Part shown: one piece after another, positions 1 through 9,293 of the stretch | How positions within the stretch are numbered: position 1 is the first letter of the stretch | How the letters are laid out: each line of letters begins with the position of its first letter | Translations under genes and position numbers: made by a program | Origin: Neptuniibacter sp. | GTDB taxonomy: Bacteria > Pseudomonadota > Gammaproteobacteria > Pseudomonadales > Balneatricaceae | Reading direction: 5' to 3' | NCBI RefSeq assembly: GCF_024231755.1 | Contig: NZ_JAAEQH010000118.1 | Coordinates: 1-43,822, forward strand | DNA: 43,822 bases | The notes under the pieces: generated by a model | Told to the model about the DNA's origin: nothing | Seen by the model: the letters and a program-made list of their open reading frames with translations, nothing else | Databases searched by the model: none

Positions 1-2292
1 ACAGAGCTCAGCGGCAGCTACGGTACGCTGAATATTCAAAGCAACGGCGATTACACCTATACCCTGGATAACGCTAACATCGATGTTAATGCCCTTGCTG
101 CAGGTGAAAGCCTCGACGACATATTTACCTATACCCTGCAAGACGCAGATGGCAGTGTAACCCATGCATTAATCACCATTACTGTTAACGGCGTCGATGA
201 ACCGGTTATCACCATTACCGACAGTAACGATACAGCGGACGGAGATATCACCACGCAGGAAGGGGTAGAGATCAGCGCGGCCAGCTTTACTATCGAAGCA
301 GCAGATGGGCTTAGCCTACTCACCATCTCAGGCACAGACATTACTGCGGCAGAGCTACTCGCCGCGAGCACAACTCCGATCGCTGTAACCACCGCAAGAG
401 GCACCCTGACCGTTACCGACTATAACGATTCAACCGGAGAGGTGCAGTATAACTATATCAGCTCAAGCGTTACGCCTATCGACCATAGCGAAGGTGACGC
501 AATCGACAGCATCAGTATTACCGTCACTGACAGTAACGCTCGTGCCACAACTGATACCCTGGAGATCCTGATTGAAGATAGTGCTTCAATTGCCGAAGCA
601 GATAGCAACAGCATTGAAGAGAAGCCTGCGTCCAACACCGTCACAGGCAACGCCATTACTGATTCAGAGGGTGCAGATCAGCTCAGCTACGACACACCAA
701 GTGTGGTTTCAGGTCTGGCGGTAGGTGATACAGATGCCGACTTAGTTGATGCCAGCACCGTAGGCACAGAGCTCAGCGGCAGCTACGGTACGCTGAATAT
801 TCAAAGCAACGGCGATTACACCTATACCCTGGATAACGCTAACATCGATGTTAATGCCCTTGCTGCAGGTGAAAGCCTCGACGATTTATTTACCTATACC
901 CTACAAGATGCAGATGGCAGTGTAACCCATGCCTTAATCACCATTACCGTTAACGGCGTCGATGAACCGGTTATCACCATTACCGATAGTAACGATACAG
1001 CGGACGGAGATATCACCACGCAGGAAGGGGTGGAGATCAGTGCTGCCAGCTTTACTATCGAAGCAGCTGATGGGCTTAGCCTACTGACCATCGCAGGCAC
1101 AGACATTACTGCGGCAGAGCTACTCGCTGCGAGCACAACACCTATAGCTGTAACCACCGCAAGAGGCACCCTGACCATTACCGACTATAACGATGCAACC
1201 GGAGTGGTGCAGTATAACTATCTCAGCTCAAGCGCCACGCCTATCGACCATCGCGAAGGTGACCCGCTCGACAGTATCAGTATCACCGTCACTGACAATA
1301 ACGCTCGCGCCACCACTGATACTCTGGAGATCCTGATTGAAGACAGCGCATCAATTGCCGTACCAGACAGTAACAATATTGATGAAAAACCCCTTACAGA
1401 TACGGTTATGGGTAATGCAATCACCGATGCAACGGGAGCAGATCAGTTAAGCTATGACACGCCTAGCGTTATTGTTGGCATAGCCGTAGGGGATACCGGA
1501 TCTGATCTGATCGATGCAGGCACAATTAACACTGATATTACCGGCACTTATGGCACTCTGAGCATTCAAAGCAATGGTGACTATACCTACACAATTGATA
1601 CTTCAAACAGCGAAGTTAATGCCCTCAACCGAGGGGAAAGCCTAAGCGACATCTTTACCTATACCCTGCAAGACGCAGACGGTAGCCTAAGCAATACAAC
1701 CATCACCATCACTATTGATGGTGTAAGCGAACCTATTGTAACTATCGAGGATTCCAATGCTGAAACCGATGGTGATATCACTATCGCTGAAACCAGTTCC
1801 GGTATTACCTCATCCTTTATTGCTTTGGCTGAGGATGGGCTAGACAGCATAAGCATCAGTGGCACCGACATAACACTTGCTCAACTATTAGATGCAGAAA
1901 ACAATCCTATCGCTGTGACCTCCTCTCTCGGCACAATCACAATTACTGGATACGATAGCAGTACAGGTGAAACCAATTACGAGTACACCCTGCTTTCCGC
2001 CCCTCTGGACCATAGCTCTGGGCCGATATTAGATGCCTTTATCATCACAACAACGGATGTAAACACACGTACGGCTTCTGATGTACTGGATATTTCTATT
2101 GATGATTCGGTCCCCGATGCCCAGCCCGACAGCAATGATATTGAGGAAACCTCAGAGTCTGGTCTTGTTACTGGAAATCTGATCACCGGGCCAAACACAC
2201 CTGACATACTGAGTATGGATGGCGAACATGAAGTTGTAGGGCTTGCTTCAGGTTATACCATGGCAACCCTGAATGACCCGACAACTCTGGAC
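1..2292 (+). repeat. Tandem ~765-bp coding repeats in the adhesin
   Basis: Equivalent unit starts fall at 1, 766, 1531 and 2293, so the spacing is 765, 765 and 762 bp (about 255 residues). Units 1 and 2 are identical for their first ~110 bases and differ mostly at silent positions after that. Units 3 and 4 are clearly diverged but stay in register. This gradient fits recent duplication or gene conversion in the upstream part of the array, which continues beyond the left edge of the window. Confidence 0.93.
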
Positions 2293-3633
2293 ACTCAAGT
2301 AGTTGGCACTTATGGCACCCTTCAAGTACAAGCTGATGGTTCCTACACTTATGTTCTCGATCAGAGCAATGCTGTAGTTAACTCACTGCAGGATGGTATG
2401 ACGCTGCTCGACAGCTTCACTTACACCATCACGGATGACGATGGCAGCCTGGACTACACCACTGTAGATATCACCGTTATCGGAATAGATATTCCACCTA
2501 CCGCAGATCTCAGCATCCCAACCAGAGTGGAGCTACCTGAGAACAGCAGACTGCTTAATAACAGTTTCACTTTCACTGCAGCGGAAGGCCTGTCTACTGT
2601 AACCGTTAATGGAAATGACCTTACCCCTGCGGATCTGGAGGCGATCAACAGTAACGCTATTACGCTGGATACAGACACTGGTGAGCTGACCCTAACAGCC
2701 TACGACGAAGCGACAAGGACAATAACCTACGATTTTGTTCCACGTCTGGACTCATCACCTGAAGGTGATACGGCAGCTACGATCACCTTCACGGTGACAG
2801 ATATCCTCGATTATACAGCCACCTCGAGTTACGAAGTTACCATTATCAGGCCTGTCTACGATGATCCTTTGCAAGCAGAACAATTACGTCCTGAGATCTT
2901 AGAGAAGCTGTCGGGGCAAGAAGCGTTTGTTGGATTTGCCGTGGTAGAGCAATCACCTCTATCTGAATATCGCTCACTCACGCCTGATATTGACCACCTT
3001 TTATTTGGTGCAGAGCAAGATCAGGGGTTGCTGGATACTCGCCCTAACGCTGATCAGCTATTTGAGGTGCCTGAAAGCATAGCGCTAGAACATGAACTGC
3101 AAGTGGTTAGGGTATTTAACTCAGCCTTTGACAAAATCATGAAGGAAGTAGAGGCAGAAGAGAATAATATCAATCCGATTGGATCTGCCATTACTGTTCC
3201 ACAAATGCTGTCCGGACCTTCTATTGTCAGTGGAGAGGCTTTCAACTATAGAATTCCGCCAAATACCTTCAGCCATACAGACAGTTCGTCTGAGCTTGCT
3301 TACCAAGCGGAGATAGCCGATGGTCAAGATCTTCCTCAGTGGCTCAACTTTAATGCCGAAACAGGGGTCTTCAGCGGCAAAGCCCCAGCAGACTTCAGCG
3401 GAGAGCTGGAGATTAAAGTTATGGCCAGTGACGCCGCTGGCCGTCAGGTAGAAACCACTTTAATTATCCAGATTAACCCAGATGACAACCTGACCAGTTT
3501 TCAGGGCAAGGCAGGGTTATCTGAACAACTACAGTCACAAAATGTTTTTGCCTGGAAACAGAATCAGGATCAATTAGCAGCCTTAAGTAAGGCGCTGAAT
3601 GAGTTATCCACAGCACGTGAGTCTGAAGTCTGA
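1..3633 (+). CDS. VCBS-repeat giant surface adhesin, 3' part (5' end outside window)
   Basis: The frame is open from base 1 to a TGA at 3631-3633, giving about 1210 residues of a longer protein. It is built from repeated VCBS-type domains (recurring GTYGTL, GDYTYTLD and FTYTLQDADGS blocks) typical of secreted bacterial adhesins and biofilm proteins. The first two units in the window are nearly identical; the third and fourth diverge. Near the C-terminus a further domain (roughly the last 150 residues, with PQWLNFNAETGVFSG) matches the putative Ig/cadherin-like He_PIG type. I see no glycine-rich RTX calcium nonapeptides and no obvious cell-wall anchor before the end. The residues are acidic and rich in Thr, Ser and Asp, as usual for extracellular proteins. 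It is followed two bases later by export-type genes, so secretion through that machinery is inferred. Confidence 0.9.
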   Translation, partial: TELSGSYGTLNIQSNGDYTYTLDNANIDVNALAAGESLDDIFTYTLQDADGSVTHALITITVNGVDEPVITITDSNDTADGDITTQEGVEISAASFTIEAADGLSLLTISGTDITAAELLAASTTPIAVTTARGTLTVTDYNDSTGEVQYNYISSSVTPIDHSEGDAIDSISITVTDSNARATTDTLEILIEDSASIAEADSNSIEEKPASNTVTGNAITDSEGADQLSYDTPSVVSGLAVGDTDADLVDASTVGTELSGSYGTLNIQSNGDYTYTLDNANIDVNALAAGESLDDLFTYTLQDADGSVTHALITITVNGVDEPVITITDSNDTADGDITTQEGVEISAASFTIEAADGLSLLTIAGTDITAAELLAASTTPIAVTTARGTLTITDYNDATGVVQYNYLSSSATPIDHREGDPLDSISITVTDNNARATTDTLEILIEDSASIAVPDSNNIDEKPLTDTVMGNAITDATGADQLSYDTPSVIVGIAVGDTGSDLIDAGTINTDITGTYGTLSIQSNGDYTYTIDTSNSEVNALNRGESLSDIFTYTLQDADGSLSNTTITITIDGVSEPIVTIEDSNAETDGDITIAETSSGITSSFIALAEDGLDSISISGTDITLAQLLDAENNPIAVTSSLGTITITGYDSSTGETNYEYTLLSAPLDHSSGPILDAFIITTTDVNTRTASDVLDISIDDSVPDAQPDSNDIEETSESGLVTGNLITGPNTPDILSMDGEHEVVGLASGYTMATLNDPTTLDTQVVGTYGTLQVQADGSYTYVLDQSNAVVNSLQDGMTLLDSFTYTITDDDGSLDYTTVDITVIGIDIPPTADLSIPTRVELPENSRLLNNSFTFTAAEGLSTVTVNGNDLTPADLEAINSNAITLDTDTGELTLTAYDEATRTITYDFVPRLDSSPEGDTAATITFTVTDILDYTATSSYEVTIIRPVYDDPLQAEQLRPEILEKLSGQEAFVGFAVVEQSPLSEYRSLTPDIDHLLFGAEQDQGLLDTRPNADQLFEVPESIALEHELQVVRVFNSAFDKIMKEVEAEENNINPIGSAITVPQMLSGPSIVSGEAFNYRIPPNTFSHTDSSSELAYQAEIADGQDLPQWLNFNAETGVFSGKAPADFSGELEIKVMASDAAGRQVETTLIIQINPDDNLTSFQGKAGLSEQLQSQNVFAWKQNQDQLAALSKALNELSTARESEV

Positions 3634-3635
3634 AT

Positions 3636-5006
3636 ATGACCGCAGCTAACATTCCCAGTCCTGAAGCCCAGCTACTGAATGCACTGTTGCACTTGTCACG
3701 TCGATGCCGAAGTGCCAAAGATCGTCAGGAGCTGGCATTTATTGCCGTAAATGAAACTCATACCCTGAGCCCTTATCGTCAGGCAGCACTTTGGTTTCCA
3801 AAAACCGGCATCCAACATATTTCCGGCGTAGCATCACCCGAAGCAAATGCACCCTATATGCAGTGGCTGAACAAACTTTGCAAACGGCTGCACAAAGAGG
3901 GTTGTGAACCTCTGATGGTGAATGCAAGCAAACTCACTGGAAAAGCAGCACAACAGTGGCAGGAGTGGGCGCCCGCGAATGGGCTTTTTATTCCATTGGT
4001 CATCGATGCGAATAAAGAGTCTCATGGAGGCCTTTTTCTATCCAGAGAGCAGCCCTGGCACGAGTACGAGATCCAACTACTGAAAGAGTGGTTATCAGTC
4101 TGGGCGCGCTCTGATTACCTGATGGCGCAGAACAGCCGCTGGTGGAAACCTTCGCCCTATCAGAGCAAAGGCGCTATTAGCCAAGGACTCCGTCTTGTGT
4201 TCCACCCACGAAATATCATCCTTGGGCTGGCTGCCGCTGCGATGTTTTATCCAGTTAAGCAGAATGTACTGGCGCCTGCTGAACTGATTCCGCTCAACCC
4301 AACGATAATTCGTGCACCGCTTGATGGTGTTATTGCAGAGCTGAATATTCAGCCTAATGATCAGGTAAACACTGATACGCAGATTCTGGAATATGACCGC
4401 ACCAGTATCGAAAACCGGATGCAGCTTGCCAAAGACTCTCTAGCTGTGATCAAAGCTGATTACCGTCAGAAAGCGCAACAGGCTCTCTATGATCAGCGTC
4501 ATAAAACTGAGTTGGCTCTACTTAAAGGGAAGATGGCCGAAAAAGAAACAGAGATCAGTTACCTGAACGACCTGCATGCCCGCGGCATCGTCAAAGCAGA
4601 ACACGATGGTATCGTACTGTTTAATGACCGTTCAGAGTGGGAAGGACGCCCGGTTGTTACTGGCGAAAAGATCATGGTGCTGGCAAATGAACGCGAAGTC
4701 GAAGTGGAAGCCTGGCTAGCCCCATCTGATCTTATCCCACTTCAAGACAATGCTCAAGTTACTCTTTATCTGAGTTCCGAACCGTTAAAATCGATCAACG
4801 CTGAACTACAATATATCGCCCATGAGGCCGAACTACGTCCAGACGGTAACTATGCCTATCGGGTTCGCGCCAAACTGACTGACAGTGACAACAGTCCCCG
4901 TATCGGATTGAAAGGCACGGCCAAGCTGGAAGGGGAGAAAGTAACACTTGGCTACTGGATATTCCGTCGCCCGATCGCTTCAACAAGGGCTTGGTTAGGC
5001 TGGTAA
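3636..5006 (+). CDS. GAF-like / HlyD-family membrane-fusion protein
   Basis: 456 residues. Residues ~15-165 look like a GAF-type soluble domain; this is a weak call from its position and pattern. A single membrane segment follows at ~192-207, then a lipoyl/HlyD-like barrel (RAPLDGVIAELNIQPNDQV, ~226-244), a coiled coil (~255-315) and a second half-barrel (GIVKAEHDGIVLFND, ~317-331). That order is characteristic of periplasmic adaptor subunits of type I or RND export systems. The ATG lies two bases after the adhesin stop and the next gene begins one base after its own stop, so the three genes form one operon. A role as adaptor for export of the adhesin is inferred. A GAF-like N-terminus on an adaptor is unusual and may put assembly under cytoplasmic control. 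Confidence 0.8.
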   Translation: MTAANIPSPEAQLLNALLHLSRRCRSAKDRQELAFIAVNETHTLSPYRQAALWFPKTGIQHISGVASPEANAPYMQWLNKLCKRLHKEGCEPLMVNASKLTGKAAQQWQEWAPANGLFIPLVIDANKESHGGLFLSREQPWHEYEIQLLKEWLSVWARSDYLMAQNSRWWKPSPYQSKGAISQGLRLVFHPRNIILGLAAAAMFYPVKQNVLAPAELIPLNPTIIRAPLDGVIAELNIQPNDQVNTDTQILEYDRTSIENRMQLAKDSLAVIKADYRQKAQQALYDQRHKTELALLKGKMAEKETEISYLNDLHARGIVKAEHDGIVLFNDRSEWEGRPVVTGEKIMVLANEREVEVEAWLAPSDLIPLQDNAQVTLYLSSEPLKSINAELQYIAHEAELRPDGNYAYRVRAKLTDSDNSPRIGLKGTAKLEGEKVTLGYWIFRRPIASTRAWLGW

Positions 5007-5007
5007 G

Positions 5008-7107
5008 ATGCAACCTACTCTTCGTCAGGAGCTAAGCCTCTACCCAGCCCCAACAACAGAACAGGGAGCGCCAACCTGGTCACTTCAGGACCCAGTACGT
5101 AATCTGTTCTTCCAGATTGACTGGCTCACCTTTGAGGTACTTTCACGCTGGCATCTGAACAGCCCGGAGCAGATTCTAAAGGCGATAGAAGACGAAACAC
5201 CTATATCAGTAGACTTGGTAGATATTGAGCAAGTTGTTCAGTTCCTCAGCGACAATGAACTTCTCCAGCAAAACAGCCCAGAAAGTTCTAACTGGTTCAA
5301 AGCTAAACAAGAGAAGCAGAAAACCTCTCTATGGCAGTGGTTACTGCACCATTATCTGTTTTTCCGGATCCCTCTCTGGCAACCGGATTCCTGGCTCAGC
5401 CACTGGAAATTTCTTACCAATCCCCTTTATAGCAAAACCTTTCAGGCGATTACCTTTGTTGCGCTTTGTTTAGGACTGTTCCAATTATCACGGCAGTGGG
5501 ACCTTTTTACCGCATCACTGGTAGATACCTTCAGCTGGCAGGGGTTAACCGCCTTTGCTATTACCCTAGCCTTTGCCAAATTTTTGCACGAACTCGGCCA
5601 CGCTTTCACTGCAAAACGTTTTGGCTGTCGTGTTCCAACCATGGGTGTAGCATTTCTGGTCTTGTTCCCCATGGCTTATACCGATGTAAATGAGGTCTGG
5701 AAGCTGCAAGAGAAACGTCAGCGACTGCTGGTTGGTGCTGCGGGAATTCTGACCGAGCTCTATTTAGCTGCTTGGTCTACTTTGCTTTGGGCACTGCTGC
5801 CTGCGGGGATGTTAAAAGATGCGGCCTTTATTCTTGCCAGCACTACCTGGATCTCAACCCTGTTAATTAACACCTCTCCGTTTATGCGCTTTGACGGGTA
5901 CTTTTTGGTCATGGATTGGTTAGAGATACCCAACCTGCATCAACGCGCTTTTGCCATGGGAAGGTGGTGGCTGCGTGAGCTACTCTTTGGCTTAAAAGAA
6001 GAACCTCCTGAATATTTCAGCGCTAAACGCCAACGCGGTCTAATTCTGTTCTGTCTTGCCACCTGGCTGTATCGGCTGATTCTGTTCGTTGGTATAGCAA
6101 TTATGCTATATAACTTCCTGCCCAAGCCGCTGGGACCTGCACTGGCTGCAGTGGAACTATTCTGGTTTATTATTCTGCCTATGTTTAAAGAGATAAAAGT
6201 CTGGTTCAGCCAGAGTCTTAGCATCATTCTTTCGCTACGTACCTGGGTCACACTGATGTTTCTGGCAGGTTTGATAGCCGTTGCAGTCATCCCTTGGGAT
6301 CAGCGAGTCAGTACCCAGGCAATTCTGGAACCCGAAAAATATCAGTTCCTGGTTGCTCCAGGTCCTTCTACAGTCCTGCAGATAAATACCCACCAGGGAA
6401 CCCATATCGCCAAAAACGACAGCATTATGCGACTGGATGCCCCAGACATCCGATTCCAGATAAAAGCAATTGAAACTCAGCTGGAGACCCTGAAGTGGCA
6501 AAGCACCACCGCCGGTGTTACCGAAAGCCTGCGTGAAAAGCTTGCCTCATTAGAAGCACAGCAGCAGAAAGCACAGAGCGAGTTAGCAGGCTTAGAACAA
6601 GAACTCACCCGTTATCAAATCACTGCCCCGCTGTCAGGTCATTTTTATCCACAAGACCAGAATCTTAAGCCAGGTAGCTGGCTAGGCGCGAATGAGGTGA
6701 TCGGTTCAGTGGTAGATACCTCATCCTGGCAGATAGTTACCTATATGACTCCAAGCCAGTTACAGCGAATCCAGACGGGCAATATTGGCTCTTTCTATCC
6801 CGAGGCCGCAGACCTGCCTCAGCTAGCGGTAACAGTGCACAGCATAGACCGTGACGCAACCCGAACACTGCCTCAAGGCATGCTTGCCTCAACCCATGGA
6901 GGTGAGATACTGGTCCGCCAGAGTGGAAAGAACCTGATTCCAGAAGAAGCCGTCTACAAAGTCACTCTGTCCCTAAACAGCAGCTACTCATCAGATGAGC
7001 CACGAACCCTTAGAGGAAGAGTTGTGATCCATGGGCAGGCCAGAGCGTATATCGACGATTTTATACAGACTGCGATGGCGATTTTTATCCGGGAATCAGT
7101 TTTCTAG
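5008..7107 (+). CDS. M50 metalloprotease fused to a HlyD-type adaptor domain
   Basis: 699 residues. The N-terminus (1-95) resembles a small winged-helix/PqqD-like module. A polytopic membrane region (~145-435) holds HELGH at 194-198 and the third zinc-ligand motif NTSPFMRFDGY (N288, D296), which are the site-2-protease (M50) signatures. After the last membrane helix (~412-430) comes a periplasmic biotin-lipoyl/HlyD half-barrel, a short coiled coil and a second barrel. The layout is that of proteins often named putative peptide zinc metalloprotease. It starts one base after the preceding stop. Known relatives sit beside exported peptides or adhesins, so processing or release of the adhesin is a reasonable inference but unproven here. 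All zinc ligands appear intact. Confidence 0.85.
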   Translation: MQPTLRQELSLYPAPTTEQGAPTWSLQDPVRNLFFQIDWLTFEVLSRWHLNSPEQILKAIEDETPISVDLVDIEQVVQFLSDNELLQQNSPESSNWFKAKQEKQKTSLWQWLLHHYLFFRIPLWQPDSWLSHWKFLTNPLYSKTFQAITFVALCLGLFQLSRQWDLFTASLVDTFSWQGLTAFAITLAFAKFLHELGHAFTAKRFGCRVPTMGVAFLVLFPMAYTDVNEVWKLQEKRQRLLVGAAGILTELYLAAWSTLLWALLPAGMLKDAAFILASTTWISTLLINTSPFMRFDGYFLVMDWLEIPNLHQRAFAMGRWWLRELLFGLKEEPPEYFSAKRQRGLILFCLATWLYRLILFVGIAIMLYNFLPKPLGPALAAVELFWFIILPMFKEIKVWFSQSLSIILSLRTWVTLMFLAGLIAVAVIPWDQRVSTQAILEPEKYQFLVAPGPSTVLQINTHQGTHIAKNDSIMRLDAPDIRFQIKAIETQLETLKWQSTTAGVTESLREKLASLEAQQQKAQSELAGLEQELTRYQITAPLSGHFYPQDQNLKPGSWLGANEVIGSVVDTSSWQIVTYMTPSQLQRIQTGNIGSFYPEAADLPQLAVTVHSIDRDATRTLPQGMLASTHGGEILVRQSGKNLIPEEAVYKVTLSLNSSYSSDEPRTLRGRVVIHGQARAYIDDFIQTAMAIFIRESVF

Positions 7108-7205
7108 TAGGGCCTACTTCAGCAGCACACCATCGCCTTCCATGTGGCCTATTTGACTGACAATTTCAATACTTAAGTAGCTGCGTATAGCCGTTGTGAT
7201 CGCCG

Positions 7206-7211
7206 TATAAT
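7206..7211 (+). promoter_or_regulatory. Candidate -10 box (TATAAT)
   Basis: A perfect TATAAT lies 31 bases before the ATG at 7243. No convincing -35 hexamer sits 16-18 bases upstream, so this is a possible sigma-70 promoter with a weak -35. Confidence 0.35.
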
Positions 7212-7242
7212 CAGTAAAAACATCTAGAAAAGCTGCCCTAAA

Positions 7243-7776
7243 ATGTCTAATAAAATCGCTCGCATTTTCAATAGCCTCGCGTTGTGTACCACATTGGCTA
7301 TCTCATCTTCTGTTTCTGCCGAAACACTTAGCTGTACAGAAAAGTACGACTTGTATACTCAAGCGCAAATCAGCTGGCAACACGATAGCTCGAAATTGGC
7401 AGCTGAGCTTCTACCAGAATACGTAGAAAGGCTTAACCAATATCGGGATATCCAGTTGGCGTCGATCGAACGCCATAAACACGCAGTCCACACTGCTTTA
7501 AAACATTTTCCGGAAGAAGTGAGCACTTGGGGGAGCATTAATCTATGGTTGGAGCTATCACCTGAGCAGGAAGAAAAACTGGCCAAACTCAGCCCAGAAT
7601 TCAAGAAAGCTTCTGCTCTGTATGAAGAGTTAATTGCTCAACCGGTAAAAAATGATACAAAGGATTTCCAGTTCTTATTCCGCAAAACTGCTCTATCCAG
7701 CCCAGAGTTTATGCAGCTGATGGAGGACTTCAACACCCGATCCCGTGAACTAAATACCAGCCCTTGTGATAAATAG
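7243..7776 (+). CDS. Hypothetical periplasmic protein
   Basis: 177 residues. A Sec signal peptide is clear (basic start, hydrophobic core LALCTTLAISSSV, likely cleavage after SVSA, ~26). The mature protein is mainly helical and charged, with one cysteine near its start (TLSC) and one near its end (SPCDK) that could form a disulfide. I do not recognise a family. The gene follows the adhesin operon after 135 bases and probably has its own promoter. Spacing to the fasciclin gene (127 bases) suggests separate transcription. Confidence 0.7.
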   Translation: MSNKIARIFNSLALCTTLAISSSVSAETLSCTEKYDLYTQAQISWQHDSSKLAAELLPEYVERLNQYRDIQLASIERHKHAVHTALKHFPEEVSTWGSINLWLELSPEQEEKLAKLSPEFKKASALYEELIAQPVKNDTKDFQFLFRKTALSSPEFMQLMEDFNTRSRELNTSPCDK

Positions 7777-7903
7777 CCAACCGTAAATTGATCCAGTCAT
7801 CTAAAGGCCGCGTAAGGAACATAACTTCAACACCATCTCGTAACTAGTAGTAAGGGAATATTACAGCGAATGATTGAAGCTAACGCGAACCAGGAGATGA
7901 ACC

Positions 7904-8524
7904 ATGAATTTACTTCAGAAATTAACGGCTGCGCTTATCATTGCTGCCCCCATGACAGCATTCGCTGGGGGCAGTGCGGATCATGCACATAAACAGAATA
8001 TCGTATCCATTGCAGCTGGCAATGAAGCCTTTTCCACCCTAGTGACGGCTCTTAAAGCTGCTGATTTGGCAGAAGTTCTACAAGGGGAAGGCCCATTTAC
8101 AGTATTTGCCCCTACCAATGAAGCCTTCAGCAAAGTCCCTGAAGAAACATTGAACGAACTGCTTAAACCCGAAAACAAAAAACAACTTCAAGGTGTACTC
8201 ACCTATCACGTTGTTTCAGGAAAAGTTGATGCAGCAACAGCAACCACTCTATCGGCTGCTGACTCAGTTCAAGGTGAACAGATTAGCCTGAGCTATAACG
8301 GTAAAACCGTTATGGTCAATCAAGCTAATGTTATCAGCGCAGATATCATGGCCAGTAACGGCGTCATTCATGTTATCGATAATGTGATTCTGCCTCCGTC
8401 GCTTACGCAGAGCGCTGAGATGGATAACATCAATACACTAATGGAAAAGGAACCAACCGCAGCAGGTAATCAGGAAAGTAAGTGGGACGAAAATTTGAGA
8501 ATTCTGAAGGGCTGGTCTATTTAA
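7904..8524 (+). CDS. Fasciclin (FAS1) domain secreted protein
   Basis: 206 residues with a cleavable signal peptide (about 1-22, ending TAFA). A single FAS1 domain follows at ~30-168, shown by FAPTNEAFSKVP, the VLTYHVVSGK block and NGVIHVIDNVILPP at its end. A ~35-residue charged tail has no clear fold. FAS1 domains mediate adhesion or polymer binding in secreted bacterial proteins; substrate unknown. An AGGAG ribosome site a few bases upstream supports the ATG. It stands alone, without partner genes. Confidence 0.9.
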   Translation: MNLLQKLTAALIIAAPMTAFAGGSADHAHKQNIVSIAAGNEAFSTLVTALKAADLAEVLQGEGPFTVFAPTNEAFSKVPEETLNELLKPENKKQLQGVLTYHVVSGKVDAATATTLSAADSVQGEQISLSYNGKTVMVNQANVISADIMASNGVIHVIDNVILPPSLTQSAEMDNINTLMEKEPTAAGNQESKWDENLRILKGWSI

Positions 8525-8563
8525 ACTTCGCCCGCAATTTGCATTGATAGTTCCCCAAATGTT

Positions 8564-8581
8564 TACCCCCGCAAGGGGGTA
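8564..8581 (+). terminator. Hairpin with GCAA loop downstream of fasciclin gene
   Basis: A 7-bp stem (TACCCCC / GGGGGTA) closes a GCAA tetraloop, a stable GNRA type. No U-tract follows, so it may protect the mRNA end rather than act as a classical terminator. Confidence 0.4.
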
Positions 8582-8911
8582 TATCTCCCCAAAGGCCCTT
8601 TCACTAACAATCAGCCAGGTGAATCTGGATAGCAATGTCGCTTTGCTTCAAGCATCCATATTGGCGGGAAATTCTGAATTATTATTTTCAATTCTGTCGG
8701 CCAACATAAATCAACTCAGCTGCGTAACCTAGACCAGACATCAAAAAGTACTTTTAGTCTTGCTATCCCAACGGTATATAGAGCTATTAATTTATCGTAG
8801 AGCGTTAACTTAAGCCCTCGCAACCACTCAAAATCGAAGCAAAAAATAAGTGAATACCCTAATCAAGTACGGTATGATCTTTAGGATCACCAAGAATATA
8901 TTAAAAGGCTA

Positions 8912-8924
8912 AGGAGGGCTGATT
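8912..8924 (+). promoter_or_regulatory. Strong ribosome site followed by in-frame ATT
   Basis: AGGAGG at 8912-8917 is 22 bases from the ATG at 8940, too far for normal use. Four bases after it comes an ATT (8922-8924) in frame with the STAS gene. Either ATT is the start, adding six residues, or the site is unused. Confidence 0.4.
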
Positions 8925-8939
8925 AAGAGATCCTTCGCT

Positions 8940-9242
8940 ATGATTCGTTCCCACCTTGATTCATCCAAGAAAAGTCTCACTATCGATGTTGCAGACCGGT
9001 TCGATTACTCCATTCACAAGGAGTTCAGAGCGGCCTATGACAGCCACAATGAACCCAATACTAAATACACCGTAGATCTATCCAAAACCCTGCATATTGA
9101 TAGCTCTGCTCTTGGAATGTTATTGATTCTAAAGGAGAAGGCAGAAAAGTCTGGTGGCGAGGTAACGCTGAAAAACCCTTCTGATTCTGCATCTAAAATC
9201 CTTAAAGTTGCCAAGTTCGATAAACTATTTAAGGTGAGCTGA
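8940..9242 (+). CDS. STAS-domain protein (anti-sigma-factor-antagonist type)
   Basis: 100 residues, a single STAS domain of the SpoIIAA/RsbV size class. The hallmark loop is DLSKTLHIDSSALGML (46-61), where Ser55 next to Asp54 is the expected phosphorylation site. In the family such proteins bind a kinase/anti-sigma partner and switch by phosphorylation; in marine gammaproteobacteria they often act in biofilm or motility switches. No partner kinase lies beside it. The start is uncertain: the good ribosome site is placed for an ATT at 8922 rather than for this ATG. Confidence 0.82.
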   Translation: MIRSHLDSSKKSLTIDVADRFDYSIHKEFRAAYDSHNEPNTKYTVDLSKTLHIDSSALGMLLILKEKAEKSGGEVTLKNPSDSASKILKVAKFDKLFKVS

Positions 9243-9293
9243 GACCTTACGTTCCGTGATCTGGAAAACACAGCGTCAGCTTAGAATCAATAT

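Larger units (their letters stand above)
8525..8939. other. Intergenic stretch, 415 bases
   Basis: No credible gene. It contains the GNRA-loop hairpin at 8564-8581 and, before the STAS gene, a TATGAT at 8873-8878 that could be a -10 box with a poor -35. Confidence 0.5.

Noticed and set aside
453-2678. Several minus-strand frames antisense to the adhesin
   Set aside because: They are shadows created by the repeated coding sequence and recur with the same period.
1-3000. Repeats considered as a CRISPR array
   Set aside because: The units are 765 bp, in frame and encode VCBS domains; no short repeats with spacers are present.
8544-8732. 62-residue frame after the fasciclin gene
   Set aside because: It begins in the hairpin, has no ribosome site and no family features.
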